Source of the DNA: Cumulibacter soli
GTDB taxonomy: Bacteria > Actinomycetota > Actinomycetes > Mycobacteriales > Antricoccaceae
Assembly (NCBI RefSeq): GCF_004382795.1
Contig: NZ_SMSG01000004.1
Location: 1-64,000, forward strand
Direction: 5' to 3'
Length of the DNA: 64,000 bases
The notes beneath the pieces were generated by a model that saw nothing but the letters and a program-made list of their open reading frames with translations, made no database searches and was not told where the DNA came from. Shown one piece after another: positions 1 through 9,257 of the stretch; position 1 is the first letter of the stretch, and every line of letters starts with the position of its first letter. The position numbers and the translations under genes are program-made.

Positions 1-130
1 GGCCTCCTGTTATGCGTGAGCGGTTCCTAGACAGCTCCACTCTCGCAACGGGAGGCCTTCACCCGTCAACAGATCACGCGCGATTCACGCAACAACGTCC
101 CTGGACATCACAACTAGCCACCCCATCGAT

Positions 131-162
131 AGTGACGGGCCCCGCACGCGGGGCCCGTCACT
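131..162 (+). terminator. Intrinsic terminator of a gene left of the window
   Basis: A 15-bp perfect stem (131-145 with 148-162, arm AGTGACGGGCCCCGC) is followed by ATTTTC. The same style of GC-rich hairpin follows each solute-binding-protein gene downstream, so the gene it serves may be another member of the array outside the window (inference). Confidence 0.7.
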
Positions 163-193
163 ATTTTCTGTCCGATGACGAGATTGCGCCGCC

Positions 194-211
194 ACTGAAT
201 CACGATTCGGT
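194..211. promoter_or_regulatory. Candidate operator, imperfect 18-bp palindrome
   Basis: The sequence ACTGAATCACGATTCGGT is palindromic apart from one position pair; the core is GAATC-AC-GATTC. It lies about 105 bp upstream of the ATG at 299. A close relative lies at 1991-2008 upstream of the second paralogue. No such site is convincing upstream of the other three tandem copies. The binding protein is unknown. Confidence 0.4.
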
Positions 212-298
212 TTCGGATAGGAGTAACCGGCGATTCTCGGCCATACTGCTTCCCTGCGACTTGGATCACAACCTGGCGCCGCACGATGAGGAGAGCAC

Positions 299-1876
299 AT
301 GAAACGAGGAATCCGCTACTTGGCACCGCTGAGCGCCCTAGCGATGGTGCTGGCTGGCTGCGGAGACGCACCGGACTCGGAAAAGGAGGCCGACACCAGC
401 GGGTTCGAGTCGGAGATTCCCCTCGACGAGAACTATGACCCCGAGGGTCATTTCGACTTCGCGTATACGGCGTACCCCGCGAGTTGGGACCCGGCCAAGA
501 GCGTCAACGGCGCGGACATGCTGATGTTTTCACCCGTGTACGACCGACTCCTACTCGAAGAGCAGGACGGCACGATCAGCCCGATGCTGGCCGAGGAATT
601 CACCGCGTCCGAGGACAACAAGACGCTCACGTTGAAGTTGAAGGAGGGCTTGACGTTCTCGGACGGCGAGCCGTTCGACGCCAATGCCGTCAAATTCAAC
701 CTCGAGCACTACACCGCCACCGACAGCCGGATCAACGGCGAGGTCTATCAGATCGATGAGATTGAAGTCGTAGACGACTACACGGTCGACCTACACCTCA
801 ACGGCGGTATCGGCTCGCTGGTGGTCGGGCTGGCCTCCCGCGCAGGCGTGATGGTCTCCCCCGCCGCGGTGAAGTCGGGGATCATCGAGACTGAACCGGT
901 CGGCGTCGGCGCCTATCAGGCAACCGACATCTCCGCAGGCAACTACGTCCAGTACGAGAAGACCCCTGACTACTGGGACCCGGACGCACAGCGGGTCGCG
1001 AGCATGAAGATCCAGTACATGGCCGACGATCAGACCCGGATCAACGCACTGAAATCTGGTGATGTCGACGGTGCCGCGATCAACCCGGACGAACTGGACA
1101 CCGCCGACGACGCCGGTCTGATTCCGCTGGTCACCCAAAGCCCTCGCTTCATCTACTTCATGCTCAATGCGGGCATCGAGCCGTTCGATGATCCCGAGGT
1201 ACGCAAGGCGATCAATATGGCTATCGACCGCGAAGCGATCTCGCAGGGCATGTACGACGGATACTGCACCCCGCAAATCCAGCCATTCCCCAAGGGCAGC
1301 CCGGGCTACAGCGAGAAGATCGGCGACGGACTCGACATCTTCCCGTATGACCCTGAGGCCGCCAAGAAGATCCTCGAGGACAAGGGAGTCACCGAGGTCA
1401 ACATCGCCACTGCCGCGCCCAACGTCACGATCTACACCAAGATCGCCGAAGTGATGCAGGAACAGCTGACCGAGATCGGGATCAATATGGAGATCCACTC
1501 GCTCCCGCCCGTACCGCAGGTGCAGGAGTTCGCGATCGACAAGGTGACCGAGACGTTCTCGTCAATCTTCACCGCGATCAATGACCCCGACGCGATCACC
1601 GCGCGCTATCTCGGGCCGGATGCGTTGTTCAATCCGGGCGAGGTGGTGTACGAGGATCTGATCAAGTACGCCGAGGAGGGGGCCAACTCGCTTGATCCCG
1701 AGGAGCGCAAGCCCGCCTACGAGAAGTACATGGACGCCTGGGTCGAGACTCCTCCGCACTTGATTCCGCTGTGCATGATTCACCTGACCAACGCCTACAA
1801 CGACAACGTGTCGGGCGCCGTCCAAATGATGAACGGGTACCCGAACCTGCGAGGTATCGCCGTGGCTAAGGAGTAA
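299..1876 (+). CDS. ABC transporter substrate-binding lipoprotein, family 5 (paralogue 1 of 6)
   Basis: This is a 525-aa extracytoplasmic solute-binding protein of the peptide/nickel/opine family (SBP_bac_5). A lipoprotein signal ends in LAGC with the lipidated cysteine at residue 21, and the mature protein starts CGDAP as in its paralogues. The body shows family landmarks such as LTFSDGEPFDANAVKFNLE near residue 120 and the AINMAIDREAISQGMYDGYC block near 302-323. Two further cysteines, C323 (YCTPQ) and C492 (LCMIH), recur in the paralogues. The ATG is preceded by GAGGAG. No permease or ATPase gene is adjacent, and the gene has its own terminator, so it is probably monocistronic. The substrate cannot be told from sequence. 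Confidence 0.92.
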   Translation: MKRGIRYLAPLSALAMVLAGCGDAPDSEKEADTSGFESEIPLDENYDPEGHFDFAYTAYPASWDPAKSVNGADMLMFSPVYDRLLLEEQDGTISPMLAEEFTASEDNKTLTLKLKEGLTFSDGEPFDANAVKFNLEHYTATDSRINGEVYQIDEIEVVDDYTVDLHLNGGIGSLVVGLASRAGVMVSPAAVKSGIIETEPVGVGAYQATDISAGNYVQYEKTPDYWDPDAQRVASMKIQYMADDQTRINALKSGDVDGAAINPDELDTADDAGLIPLVTQSPRFIYFMLNAGIEPFDDPEVRKAINMAIDREAISQGMYDGYCTPQIQPFPKGSPGYSEKIGDGLDIFPYDPEAAKKILEDKGVTEVNIATAAPNVTIYTKIAEVMQEQLTEIGINMEIHSLPPVPQVQEFAIDKVTETFSSIFTAINDPDAITARYLGPDALFNPGEVVYEDLIKYAEEGANSLDPEERKPAYEKYMDAWVETPPHLIPLCMIHLTNAYNDNVSGAVQMMNGYPNLRGIAVAKE

Positions 1877-1891
1877 CCCTCCACAGGGTCT

Positions 1892-1928
1892 AAAGGTCGG
1901 CTGTCGATTCACGTGGCAGCCGACCTTT
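1892..1928 (+). terminator. Intrinsic terminator after paralogue 1
   Basis: A 12-bp stem (arms AAAGGTCGGCTG at 1892-1903 and its complement at 1917-1928) starts 16 bp after the stop codon. No T tract follows, which is common in actinobacteria. Confidence 0.7.
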
Positions 1929-1990
1929 GCGTTGCGCCACACCTTCGTTGCACGGCTGTTCGCGTTGCGTCACTTCTCGGCTGATCCGCT

Positions 1991-2008
1991 ACTGAATTGT
2001 GATTCCGG
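1991..2008. promoter_or_regulatory. Candidate operator related to the site at 194-211
   Basis: ACTGAATTGTGATTCCGG shares ACTGAAT and GATTC with the site ahead of paralogue 1, in the same spacing, and lies about 120 bp upstream of the next start codon. The palindrome is less perfect here (GAATT-GT-GATTC). Confidence 0.38.
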
Positions 2009-2110
2009 CGCCCCTATCGATAGTCCAAATCGTCGTGCATACTTCACCCAATTGAGATCTGCATTACAACTGCGTGCGGACCGCTGCGGCGGCCGTGTCG
2101 AGGAGTGCAC

Positions 2111-3685
2111 ATGAGACGAGGAATGGGCGTAATCGCGCCGATTAGTTGTGTAGCGCTACTGCTGGCGGGGTGCGGCGACGCGCCCGAACCGTCGTCCGAC
2201 GAAGAAACAGCTGAGTACGCACAGACGATTGAGCTGGACGAAAATTACAACCCGGACGCGCATTTCGACTGGTCTTATCCAGAGTTCGCGGCCAGCTGGG
2301 ATCCGATCGAAAGCCTGACCGGTAGTGACATCAACTTCTTCGAGCCTGTATATGACCGCCTGTTGCGCGAGGACGTGGACGGCAACGTCGGCCCGATGCT
2401 CGCCACCGAGTACTCGGCCTCCGAGGACGGAAAGGTCTTCACGCTCACCCTGCAGGAGGGGCTGAAGTTCACCGACGGGGAGCCGTTCAACGCCGAAGCC
2501 GTCAAGTTCAACATCGAACGCGCGGCGGGAGAAGACAGCAAGATCAACGGTGAGCTTGGTCAGGTCGAATCCGTCGAGGTCGTTGATGAATACACCGTCG
2601 ACATCCACGTCGACGGCGGGATCGGCTCGATGCCGATCTCACTAGCTAACCGCGCCGGGATCATGGTCTCGCCCAAGGCAGCAGAATCTGGCCAGTTGGC
2701 TTCCGAACCCATCGGTATCGGTCCGTACGTAGTCACCAACTTCTTGCCCGGCGATCGTGCCGAGTACGAGCGGACACCGGACTACTGGGACCCGGACGCT
2801 CAGCGCGTCGCGAGCATGACCTACTACTACATGACCGACGATCAGACCCGGCTCAATGCACTTAGGTCTGGTGAACTAGACGCCGCGCGCATCAACCCCG
2901 ACGAGATGAAGACGCTGGCCGACGACGGCTACGTCCCGCTGTCTCAACCGAGCGCGCTCTACATCTACTTCATGGTCAACGCCGCCATCGAGCCGTTCGA
3001 CGACCCTGAGATTCGCCGGGCCATCAATATGTCGCTCGATCGCGAAGCCATCTCTCAAGGCTTGTACGACGGATACTGCACCCCGCAGTTCCATCCGTTT
3101 ACCGAGACCGGGCCGGCGTACAGCGAGGAGATCGGTGACGGGCTCGACGAGTTCCCTTATGACCCCGAGGCCGCCAAGAAGGTCTTCGAGGACAAGGGCG
3201 TCACCAGCCTGGACATCACCACCGAGGTCGTGAACGTGACGATCTACCAGCAGTTCGCCGAGATCGTGCAAGACCAGCTGAGCGAGATCGGGATCAACCT
3301 GGAGATCCACGCGGCGCCGACCAGCGACATCGTGCAGCGGTTCGCGATCGACAAGACCTCGGAGGCGTTCACCTCGATCTCGACCGGCATCAACGATCCC
3401 GATATTTCCAACGCGCGCTACATCAAGCCGGACGCGCTGTTCAACGCCGGCAGTGTGGAGTATCCAGACCTAATCAAGTACGGCGATGAGGCCGCGTCGT
3501 CACTGGACCCAGAAGTTCGCCGTCCGGCCTACGAGAAGTACCTGGAATCCTGGATCGAGAACCCGCCACACCTGATGCCGATCTGCATGATCCACCTCGC
3601 GTTGGCCGCGTCGGACAACGTGTCGGGAATTTCGCAGAAGGCGAATGGTTACCCGGACCTGCGTGGCGTGGCCATCACGGAGTGA
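2111..3685 (+). CDS. ABC transporter substrate-binding lipoprotein, family 5 (paralogue 2 of 6)
   Basis: A 524-aa paralogue of the protein at 299-1876. I chose the ATG at 2111, six bases downstream of an in-frame GTG, because GAGGAG at about 2099 is well spaced from it and the first residues (MRRG) match those of paralogue 1. The signal peptide ends LAGC with C21 as lipid anchor, followed by CGDAPEP. The conserved YDGYCTPQ and ICMIH cysteines are both present. The acidic stretch after the lipobox (SSDEETAEYA) is a typical flexible tether. Own promoter region and own terminator, so not cotranscribed with its neighbours as far as can be seen. Confidence 0.92.
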   Translation: MRRGMGVIAPISCVALLLAGCGDAPEPSSDEETAEYAQTIELDENYNPDAHFDWSYPEFAASWDPIESLTGSDINFFEPVYDRLLREDVDGNVGPMLATEYSASEDGKVFTLTLQEGLKFTDGEPFNAEAVKFNIERAAGEDSKINGELGQVESVEVVDEYTVDIHVDGGIGSMPISLANRAGIMVSPKAAESGQLASEPIGIGPYVVTNFLPGDRAEYERTPDYWDPDAQRVASMTYYYMTDDQTRLNALRSGELDAARINPDEMKTLADDGYVPLSQPSALYIYFMVNAAIEPFDDPEIRRAINMSLDREAISQGLYDGYCTPQFHPFTETGPAYSEEIGDGLDEFPYDPEAAKKVFEDKGVTSLDITTEVVNVTIYQQFAEIVQDQLSEIGINLEIHAAPTSDIVQRFAIDKTSEAFTSISTGINDPDISNARYIKPDALFNAGSVEYPDLIKYGDEAASSLDPEVRRPAYEKYLESWIENPPHLMPICMIHLALAASDNVSGISQKANGYPDLRGVAITE

Positions 3686-3729
3686 AGTTAGTCGACCTTC
3701 CTGGTCGAGTTTGCCGACCACGCAGCCTG

Positions 3730-3768
3730 AGCGGCCCCTCATCGTTCTATGAGCGATGAGGGGCCGCT
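3730..3768 (+). terminator. Intrinsic terminator after paralogue 2
   Basis: A 15-bp stem pairs 3730-3744 (AGCGGCCCCTCATCG) with 3754-3768, loop of nine bases, followed by TCG. It begins 44 bp after the stop codon. Confidence 0.75.
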
Positions 3769-3918
3769 TCGTCTGCGTTATCAGCGGCGAGTCAGCCGAT
3801 CAGTCACTACATCGGGCCCGTCCGTGGACCGCGCGCCGGACGTACCGCAACCCGCGCGTATTTCTATGACACCGAGTGCCTATTGTGAGGTGTTCAGAAT
3901 CCGTGAAGGGACACCCCC

Positions 3919-5499
3919 ATGACGCGTTACGCGAAACCGCTCGTTGGCCTGGTGGCCGCCAGCTTGCTGCTGGCCGGCTGCGGCGACGCGCCGGATAAAG
4001 GCACCGGCGCCGAAAACAACGAGTACGGCAACAGCATCGAGGTTGCCGATGACTTCAATCCCGATAGCCATTTCACCTGGGCACACACGTCGTTCGCCTC
4101 GACCTGGGACCCGATCAAGAGCATCAACGGCAGTGACCAGAACTTCTACGAACCGGTCTACGACCGATTGCTGTTCGAGGAGCAGGACGGCACCGTCGTC
4201 CCGATGCTGGCGACCGAGTTCACCCCGTCCGAAGACAACAAGAAACTCACCTTGACCCTTCAGGAGGGATTGAGCTTCTCCGACGGGGCACCGTTCGACG
4301 CCGAAGCGGTCAAGTTCAACCTGGACCGCGTCCGCGGCGAAGGCAGCAACATCGCTGGCGAGCTGTACCAGGTCGACTCGGTCAATATCATCGACCCGCT
4401 CACCATCGAACTCGAATTGTCCGGCGGTATCGGTTCGCTGCCGGTCGCCCTGGCCAACCGCGCCGGAATCATGGTCTCCCCCGAGGCCGCGAAGGCCGGC
4501 GATCTGGAGAGCGAACCGGTCGGCATCGGCCCGTACGTGACGACCGATATCGCCCCGGGCGACAGCGTCGACTACGCGCTCACCGAGGACTACTGGGACA
4601 CCGACGCGCAGCGCGTCGCCACAATGACCTACAAGTACATGCCCGATGACCAGACCCGCCTGAACGCACTCAAGAGCGGCGAACTGGACGGCGCCCGAGT
4701 GAACGCCGACGAGATGGACATTCTCGCCGACGCCGGCCTGATTCCGCTGGTCGAGCCGAGTTCGCTGTTCATCTACTTCATGGTCAACGCGGGTATGGAG
4801 CCGTTCGACAACCCCGAGGTCCGCAAGGCGCTGAACATGGCGATTGATCGCGAGGCCATTTCCGAAGGCCTGTACGACGGCTACTGCACCCCGCAGGTCC
4901 AGCCCTTCCCCGAAGGCAGCGTCGGGTACAGCGAGAAGGTCGGCGACGGGCTTGACGTGTACGGGTATGACCCCGAGGCCGCGAAGCAGATCCTCGAAGA
5001 GGAAGGCGTGACCGAACTGTCGGTCGCGACCGCCACTCCTAACGTCACGATCTACACGAAGTTGTCGGAGGTTCTGCAGAGCGAACTGAAGGACATCGGC
5101 ATCGATCTGACGATCAACTCGGTGCCGCCTGCCGAAATGGTTCAGCAGTTCTCGGTCGACCAGGTCACCGAGACCTTCACCTCGACCGCCACCGGAATCA
5201 ACGATCCGGACGTGACGAACTCGCGGTACATCAGTGCCGACTCCCTGTTCAACCCGGCGAACGTGGAGTACCCGGACCTGCAGAAGTACGGCGACGAGGG
5301 AGCGGCAACGTTCGATCCCGCCGAACGTAAGCCGGCGTACGAGAAGTACATGGACGCGTGGATGGAAACTCCGCCACACCTGATGCCGATCTGCATGCTG
5401 CACCAGTCGATCGCCGTCGCCGACTACGTGTCCGGCGTCAGCGAGAAGGCCAATGGCTACCCCGACCTGCGCGGGGTCGCGGTCTCCAAGGAGTCCTAG
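3919..5499 (+). CDS. ABC transporter substrate-binding lipoprotein, family 5 (paralogue 3 of 6)
   Basis: A 526-aa family-5 solute-binding lipoprotein. GAAGGGACACCCCC precedes the ATG. The lipobox is LAGC with C21, then CGDAPDKG. It is especially close to the next paralogue: both carry TSFASTWDPIKSINGSDQNFYEPVYDRLLFE early in the mature protein (block at about residues 54-85). The YDGYCTPQ and ICMLH cysteines are conserved. A 567-aa open frame on the opposite strand of this gene is a shadow of its high-GC codon use, not a gene. Ligand unknown. Confidence 0.92.
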   Translation: MTRYAKPLVGLVAASLLLAGCGDAPDKGTGAENNEYGNSIEVADDFNPDSHFTWAHTSFASTWDPIKSINGSDQNFYEPVYDRLLFEEQDGTVVPMLATEFTPSEDNKKLTLTLQEGLSFSDGAPFDAEAVKFNLDRVRGEGSNIAGELYQVDSVNIIDPLTIELELSGGIGSLPVALANRAGIMVSPEAAKAGDLESEPVGIGPYVTTDIAPGDSVDYALTEDYWDTDAQRVATMTYKYMPDDQTRLNALKSGELDGARVNADEMDILADAGLIPLVEPSSLFIYFMVNAGMEPFDNPEVRKALNMAIDREAISEGLYDGYCTPQVQPFPEGSVGYSEKVGDGLDVYGYDPEAAKQILEEEGVTELSVATATPNVTIYTKLSEVLQSELKDIGIDLTINSVPPAEMVQQFSVDQVTETFTSTATGINDPDVTNSRYISADSLFNPANVEYPDLQKYGDEGAATFDPAERKPAYEKYMDAWMETPPHLMPICMLHQSIAVADYVSGVSEKANGYPDLRGVAVSKES

Positions 5500-5514
5500 C
5501 CGCATCGCACGATA

Positions 5515-5550
5515 AAGGCCGTCTACCGCAACTGCGCGGTAGACGGCCTT
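5515..5550 (+). terminator. Intrinsic terminator after paralogue 3
   Basis: A 15-bp perfect stem (AAGGCCGTCTACCGC at 5515-5529 with 5536-5550) has a six-base loop and starts 16 bp after the stop codon. Confidence 0.78.
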
Positions 5551-5767
5551 CGTCTTTGCGGATGCATACGTTGCCTTCGACAACTGTGCAGCGCCTCAGG
5601 GCTGCTGTGTGCGGAGGGCGCCCTGCTCCGACGCTTCGGCCCCCTGCGGTATCGGCGCGGTCACGATCGGGCTACGCCTGAATCGGACCGGCGAGTAGCG
5701 CCGCGCGCAATCCCATACTCCAACCACCCACGGCCGCAGTCGCGGCCGCCATGTGAAGGGAGCACGG

Positions 5768-7348
5768 ATGAAACAAGCATCTCGACTGATCGCCGCGACG
5801 GTCGGTGGCAGCCTGCTGCTCGCCGGCTGCGGTGAAGCGCCCGAGGAATCGTCAGCGTCCGATACCGAAGACTTCGGCATGGCGATCGAACTGGACGAGA
5901 ACTACGACCCAAACGGACACTTCGATTGGGGCTACACTTCCTTCGCTTCGACCTGGGATCCGATCAAGAGCATCAACGGCAGCGACCAAAACTTCTACGA
6001 ACCCGTCTATGACCGGTTGTTGTTCGAGGACGTCGACGGGGTTATTCACCCGATGCTCGCCGAGGAGTTCACGCCGTCCGATGACGGCAAGACACTCACC
6101 TTGAAACTCCGCGAGAATCTGAAGTTCTCTGACGGCGCCGCATTCAACGCCGAAGCAGTCAAGTTCAACCTGGACCGGGCCCGCGGTGAGGAGAGCAAGA
6201 TCAACGGCGAGCTGTACCAAGTCGAGGACGTGGAGATCGTCGACGAGTACACGGTCGACGTCCACCTCTCCGGCAGTATCGGCTCGTTGCCGGTGGCGTT
6301 GGCTAACCGCGCCGGAATCATGGTCTCGCCCGAGGCCGCGAAGGCCGGCCTACTGGACACCGAACCGGTCGGGATCGGCCCGTACGTGACGAGCGAGATC
6401 GTGCCCGGTAGCAACGCGTCGTACGAGAAAACCCCGGACTATTGGGATCCGGACGCACAGCGTGTCGCCACGATGACCTACTACTACATGGTCGAGGACC
6501 AGACCCGGATCAACGCCCTCAAGAGCGGCGAGGTGGACGGCGCCCGGATCAATCCCGATGAGATGGATGTGGCGGCGGACGGCGGCGCAACGCCGATCGT
6601 GCAACCGAGTTCGTTGTTCCTCTACTTCATGGTCTCCACGGCGATCGAGCCATTCGACAACCCCGAGGTCCGCCGGGCGATCAATATGGCGATCGACCGC
6701 GAGGCCATCTCACAAGGCATGTACGACGGCTACTGCACCCCGCAGATCCAGCCGTTCCCCGAGAGCAGCCCCGGCTACAGCGAGAAACTCGGTGACGGGC
6801 TGGATGAGTTCCCGTACGACCCCGAGGCGGCCAAGCAGATCCTCGAGGAGGAGGGAATCACTGAGCCCATCGACATCGCCACGGCCGCACCGAACGTCAC
6901 CATTTATACGAAGTTCGCCGAGGTGATTCAGGATCAGTTGGGCGAGATCGGTATCAACATCGAAATCCACGCGCTGCCACCGGCCGAACAGGTGCAGGAA
7001 TTCGCGATCGACAAAGTCACCGAAACCTTCACGTCGGTCTCCACAGGGATCAATGATCCGGACGTCGTCAACTCGCGGTACGTCGCGCCGGATTCCCTGT
7101 TCAACGCCGGCAGTACCGAGTACCCGGATCTGCAGAAATACGGGATAGAGGGCGCTTCAACGCTCGATCCAACCGAACGTAAGCCAGCGTACGAAAAGTA
7201 CATGGACGCGTGGGTGGAGTCGCCGCCACATCTCATTCCGGTGTGCACGATTCACATGGCTTCGGCGTACAACTCGAATGTCTCGGGAGTGGGCCAGAAA
7301 GCGAACGGCTACCCAGATCTGCGCGGCGTGGCTGTCGCCAAGGAGTAA
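5768..7348 (+). CDS. ABC transporter substrate-binding lipoprotein, family 5 (paralogue 4 of 6)
   Basis: A 526-aa solute-binding lipoprotein. An in-frame GTG lies 15 bases upstream, but the ATG at 5768 is preceded by GAAGGGAG and gives the same 21-residue signal peptide (SLLLAGC) as the paralogues. The mature protein starts CGEAP, the one copy with Glu instead of Asp. The YDGYCTPQIQPFPESSPGYS block and VCTIH near the C terminus keep both conserved cysteines. High similarity to paralogues 3 and 5 points to tandem duplication. Confidence 0.92.
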   Translation: MKQASRLIAATVGGSLLLAGCGEAPEESSASDTEDFGMAIELDENYDPNGHFDWGYTSFASTWDPIKSINGSDQNFYEPVYDRLLFEDVDGVIHPMLAEEFTPSDDGKTLTLKLRENLKFSDGAAFNAEAVKFNLDRARGEESKINGELYQVEDVEIVDEYTVDVHLSGSIGSLPVALANRAGIMVSPEAAKAGLLDTEPVGIGPYVTSEIVPGSNASYEKTPDYWDPDAQRVATMTYYYMVEDQTRINALKSGEVDGARINPDEMDVAADGGATPIVQPSSLFLYFMVSTAIEPFDNPEVRRAINMAIDREAISQGMYDGYCTPQIQPFPESSPGYSEKLGDGLDEFPYDPEAAKQILEEEGITEPIDIATAAPNVTIYTKFAEVIQDQLGEIGINIEIHALPPAEQVQEFAIDKVTETFTSVSTGINDPDVVNSRYVAPDSLFNAGSTEYPDLQKYGIEGASTLDPTERKPAYEKYMDAWVESPPHLIPVCTIHMASAYNSNVSGVGQKANGYPDLRGVAVAKE

Positions 7349-7660
7349 CACGATTGACGTGACTGCGGGTGCGGATATCGGCGACGCGGTCGCCGGTATC
7401 CGCAACTGAATGAACCGCCGACAGCGAAGCGCCACACCACGGTGCAGGTCGACTCTCCCCATGCGAACCCTCGCCGTGCCACGCCGCGCGGAAGCGACAA
7501 ACGTGTGCGAGAAGCGTTCGGAAACAAGTCCTGCGCCTCGGCAGCGTCACGATAATGTAACAAGCACTCAATACAGTTGCTCTGGTTGTGGGATTGGTCA
7601 TACTCCTTACAGCCGCCCCGACCGACCAGCGCGTGTGGGCGGGTCCCGAGAGGAGCATGG
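7349..7660. other. Intergenic region between paralogues 4 and 5
   Basis: These 312 bases hold the terminator at 7370-7404 and presumably the promoter of paralogue 5. Short open frames exist on both strands, none with a domain or good start. ACTGAATGAACCGC at 7405-7418 partly resembles the motif upstream of the P450 gene (38724-38737), but it lies 240 bp from the next start and may be chance. AGAGGAG at about 7650-7656 is the ribosome-binding site for the gene at 7661. Confidence 0.5.
7370..7404 (+). terminator. Intrinsic terminator after paralogue 4
   Basis: A two-part stem: TGCGGATA (7370-7377) pairs with TATCCGCA (7397-7404), and inside it GGCGAC (7380-7385) pairs with GTCGCC (7389-7394), separated by a 2x2 mismatch. 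Confidence 0.65.
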
Positions 7661-9241
7661 ATGAAACGAACTCCAAAACTCATGGTCGCGGCACTCGGCG
7701 CCAGCCTTGTGCTCGCAGCGTGTGGCGATGCACCGGAAAGTAAGACAGCCGCAGAAAGCGACTCGTTCGGCAACTCCATTGACCTCGTCGACGGATATGA
7801 CCCCGACGGGCACTTCGATTGGGCGTACGTCGCGTTCGCCTCCAGCTGGGACCCGATCCTGAGCATCAACGGTGGCGACCAGAACTTCTACGAACCCGTC
7901 TACGACCGGTTGCTCTACGAAGGTATCGACGGGGAACTCGAGCCAATGCTCGCCACCGAGTTCACCCCCGCGGACGACGGCAAATCGCTGACACTCAAGC
8001 TTCGCGAAGGCCTGACATTCTCCGACGGAGAGCCCTTCAACGCCGAGGCCGTCAAATTCAACCTGGACCGTGCCCGCGGCGAGGAAAGCAAGATCAACGG
8101 CGAGTTGTATCAGGTCACCTCGGTCGACATCGTTGATGACTACACCGTCACGCTGGAGTTGTCCGGCAGCATCGGTTCCCTGCCCGTGGCGCTCGCCAAC
8201 CGCGCCGGCATGATGGTCTCCCCTGCCGCTGCCAAGTCCGGCAAGTTGGACGCGGGGCCCGTCGGAATCGGCCCCTACACCGCCGCCGATATCGAGGCGG
8301 GCAACAAGGTCAACTACGAGCTCACCCCAGACTACTGGGACACGGACGCGCAGCGGGTCAAGACGATGACCTACTACTACATGCCCGATGATCAGACCCG
8401 AATCAATGCGATGAAGTCCGGTGAACTGGACGGCATGACCGCGCCAGCGACCGAACTGGACAATATGGCCGAGGAAGGGTTTACCCCAATCGTCCAGCCG
8501 AGCTCGCTAGTGCTCTATTTCGCGGTGAACACCTCGGTGGAGCCATTCGGTGATCCCGAAGTGCGCAAGGCGATCAACATGGCGATCAACCGCGAGGAGA
8601 TCTCGCAGGGGTTGTACGACGGATACTGCACAGCGCAGATTCAGCCGTTCCCCGAGAGCAGCCCCGGTTACAGCGACAAGATCGGTGACGGGTTGGACAT
8701 TTGGGGTTACGACCCTGAAGAAGCGAAGAAGATTCTCGAGGATGCCGGCGTCACCGAGCCGATCGAGGTCGCCACAGCTGCGCCGAACGTCACGATCTAT
8801 ACGAAGTTCGCTGAGGTGCTGCAGGACCAACTCGCGGATGTGGGCATCAACGTTGAGATCCACTCGATCCCGCCGAGCGAGATGGTGCAGGAGTTCTCGA
8901 TCGACAAGGTGACCGAGACGTTCACGACGATCTCCACCGGCATCAACGATCCGGACGTGATCAACTCCCGCTACATCGCGAAAACGTCACTGTTCAACCC
9001 TGGTAACACCGACTATCCCGACCTGACAAAGTACGGCAACGAGGGCGCATCGACGTTCGATCCGGACGAGCGCAAGGTGGCGTACGAGAAGTACATGGAT
9101 GCCTGGGTGGAAACCCCGCCGCACCTGATTCCGGTGTGCATGGTGGAAGGCAATTCGGTGTTCGCCGATAACGTCTCGGGCGTTATCCAGCGGGCGAACG
9201 GCTACGTCTCACTGCGCGGTGTCGCGGTGGCTAAGGAGTAG
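7661..9241 (+). CDS. ABC transporter substrate-binding lipoprotein, family 5 (paralogue 5 of 6)
   Basis: A 526-aa solute-binding lipoprotein. The open frame extends 28 codons further upstream, but the ATG at 7661 has AGAGGAG eight bases upstream and yields the family's standard signal peptide (lipobox LAAC, C21, then CGDAPES). It departs from the paralogues near the C terminus, where VCMVEGNSVFADN replaces the usual CMIH block, so the conserved histidine is lost while the cysteine stays; YCTAQ replaces YCTPQ. This may signal a different ligand (inference). Confidence 0.92.
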   Translation: MKRTPKLMVAALGASLVLAACGDAPESKTAAESDSFGNSIDLVDGYDPDGHFDWAYVAFASSWDPILSINGGDQNFYEPVYDRLLYEGIDGELEPMLATEFTPADDGKSLTLKLREGLTFSDGEPFNAEAVKFNLDRARGEESKINGELYQVTSVDIVDDYTVTLELSGSIGSLPVALANRAGMMVSPAAAKSGKLDAGPVGIGPYTAADIEAGNKVNYELTPDYWDTDAQRVKTMTYYYMPDDQTRINAMKSGELDGMTAPATELDNMAEEGFTPIVQPSSLVLYFAVNTSVEPFGDPEVRKAINMAINREEISQGLYDGYCTAQIQPFPESSPGYSDKIGDGLDIWGYDPEEAKKILEDAGVTEPIEVATAAPNVTIYTKFAEVLQDQLADVGINVEIHSIPPSEMVQEFSIDKVTETFTTISTGINDPDVINSRYIAKTSLFNPGNTDYPDLTKYGNEGASTFDPDERKVAYEKYMDAWVETPPHLIPVCMVEGNSVFADNVSGVIQRANGYVSLRGVAVAKE

Positions 9242-9257
9242 CACCGACGCAAACAGC

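Larger units (their letters stand above)
1..298. other. Leader region upstream of the first solute-binding protein, no gene seen
   Basis: I see no credible gene here: the overlapping short reading frames on both strands lack a good start context and any recognisable domain. The region holds a strong hairpin at 131-162 that probably ends transcription of a gene left of the window, an imperfect palindrome at 194-211, and the ribosome-binding site GAGGAG at about 288-293 for the lipoprotein gene at 299. The promoter should lie between 165 and 285, but no convincing -35/-10 pair stands out. Confidence 0.5.

Noticed and set aside
12-302. 96-aa open frame at the left end
   Set aside because: It crosses a strong terminator hairpin, has no ribosome-binding site and ends inside the next start region.
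3770-3918. A copy of the SBP palindrome upstream of the third binding-protein gene
   Set aside because: Only partial matches such as TTCAGAATCC were found; symmetry and spacing are absent.
3880-5583. 567-aa open reading frame on the minus strand
   Set aside because: It lies antisense to a clear binding-protein gene, is rich in Arg/Val/Asp/Gly as expected from the complement of GC-rich codons, and has no domain. Similar shadows occur under the other paralogues.
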